DNA of 64,000 bases from Hamadaea sp. (GTDB lineage Bacteria; Actinomycetota; Actinomycetes; Mycobacteriales; Micromonosporaceae): the NCBI RefSeq assembly GCF_013362815.1, contig NZ_JABFVK010000006.1, positions 62,001 through 126,000 on the forward strand, read 5' to 3'. How positions within the stretch are numbered: the first letter of the stretch is position 1; each line of letters begins with the position of its first letter. The notes beneath the pieces were generated by a model. The model was not told the origin of the DNA and did no database searches. It was given only the letters and a program-made list of their open reading frames with translations. Below are positions 26,427-36,404 of the stretch, one piece after another. The translations under genes were made by a program, and so were the position numbers.

Positions 26427-26960
26427 ATGACGTTGTTCGCCCCGTTCACGGGGACGCTCTACCTTCCCGACAAGGAGTTCCTCGCCGCCAGTACGCCGGT
26501 CCTGCTGCCCGACGGCCGCCCCGTCGCCGGAGTCGTCTGGCACACCTGGACGCAGCGCTTCGAGATCACCGACGCGACCGGCTCGATCGTCGCCGAATGC
26601 CGGCCCGAGGGGTTCTTCCGGCGGCGGTTCCCCGTGCGTACGCTCGACGGCCGGCGCGTGATCGAGCTGGTGCCGGGCGCTTGGCGGCCGTTCAACGGAG
26701 CCGAGCTGACCCTGGCGTCGGGTGGGCGGCTGGCGGTGCGGCAGATCAGCCTCTGGTCCGACCGCAAATTCGAGTTCTATGGGCCGCAGGGCCTCGTCGG
26801 GCGGATTCTGCCCACCACGGGCACGTTCACGTTCCGCCCCGACTCGTACGCCTTCGAAGTGCTGATGCCGGTGATGTCAGCCTTGGAGGCGGTCTCGATC
26901 GCGCAGGCGCTCCGGCTCGTGGCGCGCGGCAACCGGTCCGCTGCGGCGGCGAGCGTCTGA
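26427..26960 (+). CDS. Conserved hypothetical beta-rich protein
   Basis: The product has about 177 residues. It is rich in beta strands with short turns (GVVWHTWTQRFEITDATGSI, VRQISLWSDRKFEFYGPQG) and has a final helix (ALEAVSIAQALRLVARG). It has no signal peptide. The pattern resembles tubby/LURP-one-like barrels that end in a central helix, but I cannot claim that family. It is followed after 10 bp by the degenerate hydrolase. Confidence 0.65.
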   Translation: MTLFAPFTGTLYLPDKEFLAASTPVLLPDGRPVAGVVWHTWTQRFEITDATGSIVAECRPEGFFRRRFPVRTLDGRRVIELVPGAWRPFNGAELTLASGGRLAVRQISLWSDRKFEFYGPQGLVGRILPTTGTFTFRPDSYAFEVLMPVMSALEAVSIAQALRLVARGNRSAAAASV

Positions 26961-26970
26961 GGGGCAGCTG

Positions 26971-27369
26971 ATGAAACCGCGGTTGCTGCTGCTGCACGGG
27001 GTGGCGCGTACTGGGCAGAGCTGGGCGGCCCACCGGCCGCTGCTCGCAGAGAAGTTCGACGTCGTGACGCCGGACCTGCCCGGGTTCGGCGACGCTCCCG
27101 GGCCGTTCCGGCTCGACTCGGCGGTCGCCGGGATCGCCGATGCTCTTGATGACGAGACCGATGCGGGCGGCGTGCGTACCACTATCGTGTGTGGACACTC
27201 CGCGGACGCGATGGTGGCGCTCCGGCTGGCGGCCCGGCGCGCGGCGGCCGGAATCGGCGGTGCGGAGCTGCACCTCCAGCCCGGCGGCGACCACCTGTGG
27301 AGCGAGAGCGAGCCGACGGCGTTCAGCGGACTGCTCGTGACCCGGGCTTGTCGGACCCGTCTGGCATAG
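26971..27369 (+). pseudogene. Internally deleted alpha/beta hydrolase
   Basis: The 132-residue frame keeps the alpha/beta hydrolase start (LLLLHGVARTGQSWAAHRP, then DLPGFGDAP) and a nucleophile elbow CGHSADA, where the usual GxSxG has Asp for the last Gly. It then jumps within about 20 residues to a segment resembling the catalytic-His end (PGGDHLWSESEPTAF). A normal member has about 230-270 residues, so the cap, several strands and the acid residue are missing. The frame is intact across the junction, pointing to an in-frame deletion. An active enzyme is unlikely. GGGGCAGCTG precedes the ATG. Confidence 0.6.
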
Positions 27370-27377
27370 TCGGCGGC

Positions 27378-27797
27378 GTGGATCTGACGCCGCGCGAGCT
27401 CGTCGAGTCGGAGTGCCGTCGCCGGGGCAAGGCGGCCGTGCTCGCCGACTGTCTCGCGTTGCTCCGGGGCGAGACCGATCTGCGGCTGCTCCGGTCGGTC
27501 GCCGGACGCGGCGCGGACAAGTACTTCGACGGCAAGGAACATCTCGACACGTACTGGTTCCGGGTCTGGGCGATGCGGGCCCTGCTCTGGTCGTGGGACG
27601 ACAGCGCGACGAGCGCCGTCGTCGATGCGTTCGGCGACGAGGCTTGGCGCGTACGCGAAATGGCGGCGAAGGTCGTGGCGCGGCACCTGGTGGCCGAGGC
27701 GGGACCGGCGGTGGCCGAGCTGAGAGACGACCCGGTTCCCCGAGTACGCGCCGCGGCCGAGCGGGCGGTCGCGAGGCTGATCTCGGCTCGGGCATGA
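27378..27797 (+). CDS. HEAT-repeat protein
   Basis: The 139-residue all-helical protein has two or three HEAT-like repeats: FRVWAMRALLWSWDDSAT, AWRVREMAAKVVARHL and VPRVRAAAERAVARL. HEAT repeats bind other proteins; the partner is unknown. The GTG at 27378 lies 7 nt after a CATAGT box at 27365-27370, suggesting leaderless transcription. The stop overlaps the rhomboid start (ATGA), so the two genes are coupled. Confidence 0.75.
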   Translation: MDLTPRELVESECRRRGKAAVLADCLALLRGETDLRLLRSVAGRGADKYFDGKEHLDTYWFRVWAMRALLWSWDDSATSAVVDAFGDEAWRVREMAAKVVARHLVAEAGPAVAELRDDPVPRVRAAAERAVARLISARA

Positions 27798-28480
27798 TCT
27801 CTGCCGTGAAGAAGATCCCTTGGCTGACCGGGACGGTTCTGGTCGTCACTGCCGCCGTCAACCTGTGGGCCGCCGCCGATGCCGACGTGATGCGGAAGCT
27901 CGGCCGCGATCCGGCCGGCTTTTCCGCCGACGGTTGGTGGCATCTGTTCAGCTCGCTGTTCGTCCAGTCCGACGGCTGGGCCCAGCTTGTGTTCAATCTG
28001 CTCACCCTTGCCGTCTTCGGCTACCTCGTCGAGGTTCACCTCGGGCGTTGGCGCTGGTCGGTGCTCTATCTCGGCGCGGGTCTGCTCGGACAGGCGCTCG
28101 GGTACGCCTGGGAGCCACCCGGCGGCGGCAACTCAGTGGCGGTCTGCGGTCTCGTCGGCGGGCTCGCCACGGCGGTGCTCCTCGGCCGGGGCGCGTTGCC
28201 GTCCAACGCCGGGCTCTTCGCTTCGCTGTACGCAGTGGCGCTAGCCGGTTCGCAGCTCTTCGGGTGGATCGCCCTCGCGATCGGGGTCGTACTGGTCACG
28301 GTGGTCAACGGCGTACTGGAGAAAACCGGCCGCGGCACCCGGATTCTGGCGGTCCTGGTGCCGCTGGCCGGCCTGGTCCTGCTGGCAGGGCAGGACCATC
28401 ACGGGGCATCTCTGCTGTTCGGCGTGCTCGCCAGTGGGCTCATGCCGGTGCGGGTTGCTCGGTCCGCTCCGACGCCGTGA
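27794..28480 (+). CDS. Rhomboid-family membrane protein
   Basis: The 228-residue protein has about six membrane segments in the rhomboid order. The L1/TM2 region reads [20 protein letters not shown], the presumed catalytic Ser is in [12 protein letters not shown] (usual GxSGxxxG, with Val for Gly), and the partner His is in [16 protein letters not shown]. The dyad thus appears present but the loop after Ser is unusual, so protease activity is uncertain. The ATG overlaps the HEAT gene stop. The 3' end overlaps the convergent Clp gene by 41 bp. Confidence 0.75.
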   Translation: MISAVKKIPWLTGTVLVVTAAVNLWAAADADVMRKLGRDPAGFSADGWWHLFSSLFVQSDGWAQLVFNLLTLAVFGYLVEVHLGRWRWSVLYLGAGLLGQALGYAWEPPGGGNSVAVCGLVGGLATAVLLGRGALPSNAGLFASLYAVALAGSQLFGWIALAIGVVLVTVVNGVLEKTGRGTRILAVLVPLAGLVLLAGQDHHGASLLFGVLASGLMPVRVARSAPTP

Positions 28481-30917
28481 CCTGGAAGTCGAGCTTGCCG
28501 TCGGCGACCGCGACCGTGACCGTGTCGCCCTCTTTGACCTGACCGCCGAGGACCATCTTCGACAGCGGCCCGTCCAGTTCCCGTTGCAACGCCCGGCGCA
28601 GCGGGCGCGCGCCGTACTCGGGTTGGTGCCCGCGCTCGGCCAGCCAGTCGACCGCCTCGGGCGTGACCTCCAGCGTGATGTCCTGCGACTTCAGGCGGCG
28701 TTTCGTGCTGTCCAGTAGCAGCCCGGTGATCTGCCGGAGCTCGGTCTGGGTCAGGCCGCTGAAGATGATGACGTCGTCGATCCGGTTCAGGAACTCCGGC
28801 CGGAACCGCTGCCCCAGCAGCTCCATCAGCTCGTCCCGTAGCGCGTCCAGGTTCTTGCCCGCGGTCTGCGCGGCCAGAATCCGGTCCGCGCCGATGTTGC
28901 TGGTCATCACCACGACCGTGTTGCTGAAGTCGACGGTACGCCCTTGGCCGTCGGTCAGCCGACCGTCGTCCAGCAGCTGCAACAAGATGTTGAAGACGTC
29001 CGGGTGAGCCTTCTCGATCTCGTCGAACAGCAGCACGCTGTACGGGCGGCGGCGGACCGCCTCGGTCAGTTGCCCCGCGTCGTCGTAGCCGACGTAGCCG
29101 GGTGGCGCGCCGACGAGTCGGCTGACCGTGTGCTTCTCCTGGAACTCGCTCATGTCGAAACGGACCATGCCGTCCTCGTCACCGAAGAGCGCTTCGGCGA
29201 GCGTACGGGCCAGCTCGGTCTTGCCGACCCCGGTCGGGCCCAGGAACAAGAACGACCCGTCCGGTCGCTTCGGATCACCGAGTCCGGCGCGGGCTCGGCG
29301 TACCGCCTCGGCGACGGCCGTGACCGCCTCGTCCTGGCCGATGACCCGCTGATGCAGGTGCTCCTCCAGTTTGAGCAGCCGGTCCCGTTCCGCCTCGGTC
29401 AGCTGAGCCACCGGGATTCCGGTACGCCGGGCGACGACATCGGCGATGTCCGGCACACCGACCTCGGGCACCTCGCCGGTCTGCCCCTTGAGCCGGGCGA
29501 CGTGTTCCTCGGCGTCGGCGATGGCCGCCTTCAGCTGATCCGCCTTGGCGTACTCCTCGTTGCGAACGGCGGCGTCCTTCTCCCGTTGCAGCTTCGCCAC
29601 CTGCTCCTCGGCGTCCCGGGTGTCCGCCTTCGGCATCTTCGCCTTCAGGCGTACGCGGGCTCCGGCCTGGTCGATGATGTCGATCGCCTTGTCCGGCAGG
29701 AACCGGTTGGTGATGTAGCGATTGGACAGATCGGCGGCTGCGGTCAACGCCGCGTCGAGGATGCGTACCTGGTGATGGGCCTCGTAACGGTCCCGCAGTC
29801 CGCGCAGGATCGCGATCGTGTCGTCGACGCTGGGCTCCGGGACCAGCACCGGCTGGAAACGGCGTTCCAGCGCCGAGTCCTTCTCGATGTACTTCCGATA
29901 CTCCTCCAGCGTCGTCGCGCCGACGACGTGCAGCTCGCCTCGGGCCAGCGCCGGCTTGAGCATGTTGCCCGCGTCCATCGCGCCTTCGCCGCCGGCGCCC
30001 GCCCCGACGACGGTGTGCAACTCGTCGAGGAACAGGATCACGTCGCCCTCGGCCGCGCGTACCTCGTCGATGACCTTCTTGAGGCGTTCCTCGAAGTCGC
30101 CCCGGTACTTGCTGCCCGCCACCATGCTCGCGAGGTCCAAGACGATGACCCGCTTGCCGGACAGCGTCTCCGGGACGTCGCCGTTGACGATGCGCTGCGC
30201 GATGCCCTCGACGATCGCGGTCTTGCCCACGCCGGGATCGCCGATCAGCACCGGATTGTTCTTGGTACGGCGGGAGAGGATCTCGACGGTGTCCTGGATC
30301 TCGGCTTCCCGCCCGACGACGGGATCGAGTTCGCCGGCTTCGGCGCGGCTGGTCAGATCCTGCCCGTACTCGTCCAGCGTCGGTGTGGTGCTCGGTGGCT
30401 TGGCCCCGGGCGTCCGCCCCGGCGCGGCCGGGCTGACGAGCGTACGCAGAGCCTGGCCGGCGACGGTGTCCGGGTTGGCCGCGATGCCGAGCAGAATGTG
30501 CTCCGGCCCGATGTAGGAAGAGCCGGCCTGCCGGGACTGAGTATGCGCGTCGAGCAGCGCCCGCTTCGCCGCCGGCGTCAGCTGCGACGCCGGTCCGCCC
30601 GACGGGCCGTGCTCGTGCGCCTGGGCCATCTGCTCGGCGAGCTGATCCGGATCGGCGCCGGCGGTGCTCAGCAGTCGCCGCGTGGGATCCTGCTGGGTCG
30701 CCGCCCAGAGCAGATCCGTCACGTCCATCTCGTGCGAGCCCCAGTGCCCGGCCTGAGTGGCGGCCAGTTCGACCAGCTCCCGGGCCTGATCGGAGAGCAG
30801 CCGCGACAGATCCACCCGTTGCACGGGCCGGGCCGCGAACGGATCACCGCCGAAGAACCGGTTGACGAGATCGTCGAAGCCCCGCCCGGTCAGCCCGGAC
30901 ATTCCGTCGATCGACAT
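28440..30917 (-). CDS. ClpC-like AAA+ unfoldase without a ClpP-docking tripeptide
   Basis: The 825-residue protein has an N-terminal Clp domain, D1 ATPase (Walker [10 protein letters not shown]; Walker B LFLDELH), a short UVR-like middle segment ([18 protein letters not shown]) and D2 ATPase (Walker [10 protein letters not shown]; Walker [12 protein letters not shown]). The middle length fits ClpC rather than ClpB. Where ClpC has an LGF-type loop for ClpP binding after MTSN, this protein has [18 protein letters not shown], with no LGF/VGF/IGF. It may therefore act alone. It starts with [11 protein letters not shown], a motif shared with the second Clp gene of this window. A small membrane-protein gene lies 1 bp upstream. 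Confidence 0.9.
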   Translation of the reverse strand: MSIDGMSGLTGRGFDDLVNRFFGGDPFAARPVQRVDLSRLLSDQARELVELAATQAGHWGSHEMDVTDLLWAATQQDPTRRLLSTAGADPDQLAEQMAQAHEHGPSGGPASQLTPAAKRALLDAHTQSRQAGSSYIGPEHILLGIAANPDTVAGQALRTLVSPAAPGRTPGAKPPSTTPTLDEYGQDLTSRAEAGELDPVVGREAEIQDTVEILSRRTKNNPVLIGDPGVGKTAIVEGIAQRIVNGDVPETLSGKRVIVLDLASMVAGSKYRGDFEERLKKVIDEVRAAEGDVILFLDELHTVVGAGAGGEGAMDAGNMLKPALARGELHVVGATTLEEYRKYIEKDSALERRFQPVLVPEPSVDDTIAILRGLRDRYEAHHQVRILDAALTAAADLSNRYITNRFLPDKAIDIIDQAGARVRLKAKMPKADTRDAEEQVAKLQREKDAAVRNEEYAKADQLKAAIADAEEHVARLKGQTGEVPEVGVPDIADVVARRTGIPVAQLTEAERDRLLKLEEHLHQRVIGQDEAVTAVAEAVRRARAGLGDPKRPDGSFLFLGPTGVGKTELARTLAEALFGDEDGMVRFDMSEFQEKHTVSRLVGAPPGYVGYDDAGQLTEAVRRRPYSVLLFDEIEKAHPDVFNILLQLLDDGRLTDGQGRTVDFSNTVVVMTSNIGADRILAAQTAGKNLDALRDELMELLGQRFRPEFLNRIDDVIIFSGLTQTELRQITGLLLDSTKRRLKSQDITLEVTPEAVDWLAERGHQPEYGARPLRRALQRELDGPLSKMVLGGQVKEGDTVTVAVADGKLDFQVTASERTEQPAPA

Positions 30918-30918
30918 G

Positions 30919-31263
30919 TCACTGCGGATCGTTAACGCCGTGCGCCAGCTCGGCGACGGACCCGGTCATCGGTTCGGGAGCGTTCAGCTCGACGCCCCCG
31001 GCTCCCCGCATCCTGGCGTCCAGCGGCATCGCGTTCGACGTCATGCTGTCCGGCGACATCGTGTTGTCCAGCGAGATCGTGTCCGGCGGCGCGGAGGCGA
31101 GACCGAGCATCGTCTCCTCATCGAGCATGCCGTCGTTGCCGTTGCGGCGACGACGATAGGCGAGGTACGCCGCCCCGGCCGCCAATCCGGTGGCGGCGAC
31201 TCCCGCGACCGCCATCTTCCTGCCCCGCCCAGCGGCCGGGGTTGCCTTCTTCGTGGACTTCAT
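30919..31263 (-). CDS. Small membrane-anchored protein, probably cotranscribed with the Clp gene
   Basis: The 114-residue protein has a basic N-terminus ([16 protein letters not shown]), one membrane segment (about 17-36, [18 protein letters not shown]), then RRRR and a polar, Met-rich tail with repeated (S/D)(N/D)xM units ([17 protein letters not shown]). I recognise no family. GGGGAG lies 6 nt before the ATG. The stop is 1 bp from the Clp start, so the two are an operon; a role as a Clp adaptor or substrate is a guess. Confidence 0.7.
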   Translation of the reverse strand: MKSTKKATPAAGRGRKMAVAGVAATGLAAGAAYLAYRRRRNGNDGMLDEETMLGLASAPPDTISLDNTMSPDSMTSNAMPLDARMRGAGGVELNAPEPMTGSVAELAHGVNDPQ

Positions 31264-31389
31264 CGCCGACTCCCCGCGTAGCTGATCGACGGACGCGCTT
31301 GGCCGCGTCCCTCGACGCCAACGCTAGTAGCGGGGACCACCGACCGGGCAGAATCCGGGATATCCGGAAAATACTCCGAAAGTTGCACA

Positions 31390-31395
31390 TACGCT
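31390..31395 (+). promoter_or_regulatory. Leaderless -10 box for the DoxX gene
   Basis: TACGCT ends 6 nt before the ATG at 31402. An inverted repeat TCCGG/CCGGA (31354-31368) lies further upstream and might be a binding site. Confidence 0.45.
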
Positions 31396-31401
31396 GACGC
31401 C

Positions 31402-31926
31402 ATGAGTCAGCATCGACTGCCGAACGACCAGGCGGACCAGGTCGGCTCGGGCGGCTTCGGCGAGGCGATGTTCGCCGTGACCCGGGTCGCCATCGGATTC
31501 ATCTTCTTCTGGGCCTTCCTGGACAAGCTCTTCGGCCTCGGCAAGTCGACTCCGAGCGAGAAGAGCTGGATCAACGGCGGCTCCCCCACCAAGGGATACC
31601 TCTCCGGCCTCAAGGGCACCTTCGCCGACACCTTCACCGACATCGCCGGCAAGGCCTGGGCCGACTGGCTGTTCATGATCGGGCTCTGCGGCATCGGCCT
31701 GGCCCTGATCCTCGGCATCGGCATGCGCATCGCCGCCGTGACGGGCACGATCCTGCTCTTCCTGATGTGGCTGACCGCGCTGCCGATCAGCAGCAACCCC
31801 TTCCTCGACGAGCACCTGATCTACGCGTTCGCGATCATCGCCATCGCGGTGACCGGCGCGGGACTGCGCTACAGCCTCGCGCCTTGGTGGCGGAAGCTGA
31901 CCGCCAAGGCCCGCTGGCTCTGGTAG
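31402..31926 (+). CDS. DoxX-like membrane protein
   Basis: The 174-residue protein has four hydrophobic segments: AVTRVAIGFIFFWAFLDKLF, WLFMIGLCGIGLALILGIG, VTGTILLFLMWLTALP and LIYAFAIIAIAVTGAG. The first helix motif RxxxGFxFxxxxxDK is typical of DoxX/thiosulfate-quinone-oxidoreductase-like proteins, which take part in membrane redox balance. The start is supported by the TACGCT box 6 nt upstream. It stands alone, diverging from the Clp operon. Confidence 0.85.
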   Translation: MSQHRLPNDQADQVGSGGFGEAMFAVTRVAIGFIFFWAFLDKLFGLGKSTPSEKSWINGGSPTKGYLSGLKGTFADTFTDIAGKAWADWLFMIGLCGIGLALILGIGMRIAAVTGTILLFLMWLTALPISSNPFLDEHLIYAFAIIAIAVTGAGLRYSLAPWWRKLTAKARWLW

Positions 31927-31970
31927 CTGTTCGCCCCGGCGCGGGCACGCTCGATCGAAAAAGTTAAGTG

Positions 31971-32010
31971 TTGCGAGAATATTTCCGGTCGGCTATGTTA
32001 GCGCTCACAT
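31971..32010 (+). promoter_or_regulatory. Promoter with overlapping LacI-type operator for the GH54 gene
   Basis: TTGCGA (31971-31976), a 17-bp spacer and TATGTT (31994-31999) form a good promoter. ATGTTAGCGCTCACAT (31995-32010) overlaps the -10 and fits the TGTTAGCGCTAACA operator common at actinobacterial glycoside hydrolase genes, with one half exact. A LacI-type sugar repressor probably controls it. Confidence 0.7.
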
Positions 32011-32099
32011 GGCCGGACCGCCGTCCCCAGGACCGACCACTTGCGCGGGTGAACCAGCTTCGGTTCGCCCTCCACCGCCCCGCAAGGAGGTCACCACCC

Positions 32100-33644
32100 A
32101 TGGCCCTATTCGGCCGTCCACGTCCCGCCGTCCTCGCCCTCACCGCCACGGCCGCGCTCGTCGCGAGCCTGTTCGCCGGGGGTGGAACGTCGCAGGCCGC
32201 CACCACCGGCCCGTGCGACATCTACGCCTCCGGCGGCACGCCCTGCGTCGCCGCGCACAGCACGACCCGCGCGCTCTACGGCTCCTACAACGGATCGCTC
32301 TACCAGGTACGCCGTTCCTCCGACAACGCCACCCTCAACATCGGACTGCTCAGCGCCGGCGGGTACGTCAACTCTGCTCCGCAGGACTCGTTCTGTGCCG
32401 GGACGTACTGCGTCATCTCCGTGATCTACGACCAGTCGGGCCGGGGCAACCACCTGACGCAGGCCCCGCCCGGCGGGTTCAGCGGACCGGCCGCCGGCGG
32501 CTACGACAACCTCGCTCCGGCGACGATGGCCCCGATCATGGTCGGTGGGCACAAGGCGTACGGGGTGTTCGTGTCGCCTGGCACGGGCTACCGGAACAAC
32601 GCCACCAACGGCGTCGCCAAGGGTGACCAGCCCGAGGGCATGTACGCCATCTTCGACGGCACGCACTACAACGGGGGATGCTGCTTCGACTACGGCAACG
32701 CCGAGACCAATAGCCGCGACAACGGCAACGGCACCATGGAGGCCATCTACTTCGGCAACATCAAGGTCTGGGGCTACGGCACCGGAAACGGGCCGTGGAT
32801 CATGGCCGACCTGGAGAACGGCCTGTTCTCCGGCGTGAACGCGGGATACAACTCGAACGACCCGACCATCAACTACCGGTTCACCACCGCGATCGTCAAG
32901 GGCGAGCCGAACCACTGGTCGATCCGCGGCGGCAACGCCCAGTCCGGCTCACTGTCCACCTTCTACAACGGCGCACGCCCCAACGTGTCGGGCTACAACC
33001 CGATGAAGAAGGAAGGCGCGATCATCCTCGGCATCGGCGGCGACAACAGCATCGGTGCCGCCGGAACCTTCTACGAAGGCGTCATGACCTCGGGATACCC
33101 GTCCGACGCGACGGAGAACTCGGTGCAGGCGAACATCAATGCGGCCGGGTACGCCACCGCGGCTCGGGTCGGCCCGGCGAACGGGTCGGTCGTGTCCCTG
33201 CGGGCCACCACGGCGTGCTGCACGACGCGGTACATCTCGCACTCCGGCGCCACCACGCTGACCTCCGCGGTGACCTCGTCCAGCTCGTCGACCGACAAGG
33301 CGAACGCGACCTGGATCGTCCGGGCCGGGCTGGCCAACAGCGCCTGCGTTTCGTTCGAGTCGAGGAACACAGCGGGCAGTTACCTGCGCCATCAGAACTA
33401 CCAGCTGTACTTGCACGCCAACGACGGCAGCGCGTTGTTCGCCAACGACGCGACCTTCTGCCCGACGACCGGCGTGAACGGGCAGGGCATCTCGCTCCAG
33501 TCCTACAACTTCTCCAACCGCGACATCCGCCACTACAACAACAACCTGTACATCGCGAGCTACGGCGGTTCGAACACGTTCGACGCGAGTTCGCTGTGGG
33601 GCGACGACTCAAGCTGGGTCGTCACCTCCCCCTGGACGCCGTAA
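32100..33644 (+). CDS. abfB: Secreted alpha-L-arabinofuranosidase B (GH54 with CBM42)
   Basis: The 514-residue enzyme removes terminal arabinofuranose from arabinan and arabinoxylan. A Sec signal peptide (about 1-34, cut near SQA-AT) leads into the GH54 domain, where the vicinal Cys pair CC194-195, the nucleophile Glu214 (GTMEAIYFGN) and the acid/base Asp315 (GIGGDNS) match the Aspergillus AbfB pattern. The C-terminal about 160 residues form the arabinose-binding CBM42 (SVVSLRATTACCTTRYISHS; GSYLRHQNYQLYLH; RDIRHYNNNLYIA). AAGGAGG lies 9 nt before the ATG at 32100. Its promoter carries a LacI-type operator. It is probably part of plant-polymer use together with the locus at 36-51 kb. Confidence 0.93.
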   Translation: MALFGRPRPAVLALTATAALVASLFAGGGTSQAATTGPCDIYASGGTPCVAAHSTTRALYGSYNGSLYQVRRSSDNATLNIGLLSAGGYVNSAPQDSFCAGTYCVISVIYDQSGRGNHLTQAPPGGFSGPAAGGYDNLAPATMAPIMVGGHKAYGVFVSPGTGYRNNATNGVAKGDQPEGMYAIFDGTHYNGGCCFDYGNAETNSRDNGNGTMEAIYFGNIKVWGYGTGNGPWIMADLENGLFSGVNAGYNSNDPTINYRFTTAIVKGEPNHWSIRGGNAQSGSLSTFYNGARPNVSGYNPMKKEGAIILGIGGDNSIGAAGTFYEGVMTSGYPSDATENSVQANINAAGYATAARVGPANGSVVSLRATTACCTTRYISHSGATTLTSAVTSSSSSTDKANATWIVRAGLANSACVSFESRNTAGSYLRHQNYQLYLHANDGSALFANDATFCPTTGVNGQGISLQSYNFSNRDIRHYNNNLYIASYGGSNTFDASSLWGDDSSWVVTSPWTP

Positions 33645-33680
33645 GTCACTGGTGGGGCTGGACCCGCCTGCTCTAGGGCC

Positions 33681-35915
<2,235 letters not shown>

Positions 35916-35950
35916 CCTGCGAGAACCCGCATTTGCGCCGCCGGCACGCC

Positions 35951-35965
35951 TGGCAAACTTTGCCA
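35951..35965. promoter_or_regulatory. Perfect 15-bp palindrome upstream of the DUF6232 gene
   Basis: TGGCAAA-C-TTTGCCA is exact. The one-base centre makes a hairpin poor and favours a protein-binding operator. It lies 36 bp after the MFS stop and 125 bp before the DUF6232 start. Confidence 0.5.
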
Positions 35966-36089
35966 AGTTCTGCGTCCGCGTCTTCCGACTGACGAGTAAC
36001 AACAGCACACTCGATGACAAGGGGGAGGACCCATCCAATAGCGATCTTCGCGAGCACTTCCCCTTCATCTCGTCAGTCGAGGAGGGAGA

Positions 36090-36350
36090 ATGCGGACCTT
36101 CTATCGAGGCCCCTCGGTGCACGTCAGCGATGAGGTCTTCCTGGTACGCGAGACCGCGGTCAAGGCGTTCTCGATCAACCAGTTGCGCGACGTGTTCGTC
36201 GAGATCCACGGGCGGCGCGGCCCGGTCTACGAACTTCGGGCGGTCTACTACGGACAGTTGATCAGCCTGTTCCGGACCACGGATCAGCGGCTGTTCGGGC
36301 AGATCAAACGGGCCCTGATCCGGGCGCTGGAGAACAGCGACCGCGTGTGA
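36090..36350 (+). CDS. DUF6232-family protein
   Basis: The 86-residue protein begins MRTFYRGPSVHVSDEVFLV and ends FRTTDQRLFGQIKRALIRAL, the pattern of the DUF6232 family of small actinomycete proteins. It is predicted to be a few strands followed by a helix, and in many relatives accompanies signalling or immunity-type genes; function unknown. GAGGAGGGAG is a strong ribosome-binding site just before the ATG. Confidence 0.7.
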   Translation: MRTFYRGPSVHVSDEVFLVRETAVKAFSINQLRDVFVEIHGRRGPVYELRAVYYGQLISLFRTTDQRLFGQIKRALIRALENSDRV

Positions 36351-36358
36351 CGTCCCCA

Positions 36359-36392
36359 TTCGAGCCCGGCCGAAGATTCGGCCGGGCTCGAA
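36359..36392. terminator. Bidirectional terminator between convergent genes
   Basis: TTCGAGCCCGGCCG (36359-36372) and CGGCCGGGCTCGAA (36379-36392) form a perfect 14-bp stem with a 6-nt loop, midway between the DUF6232 stop and the beta-helix stop. Confidence 0.8.
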
Positions 36393-36404
36393 CCATGTGC
36401 GGGT

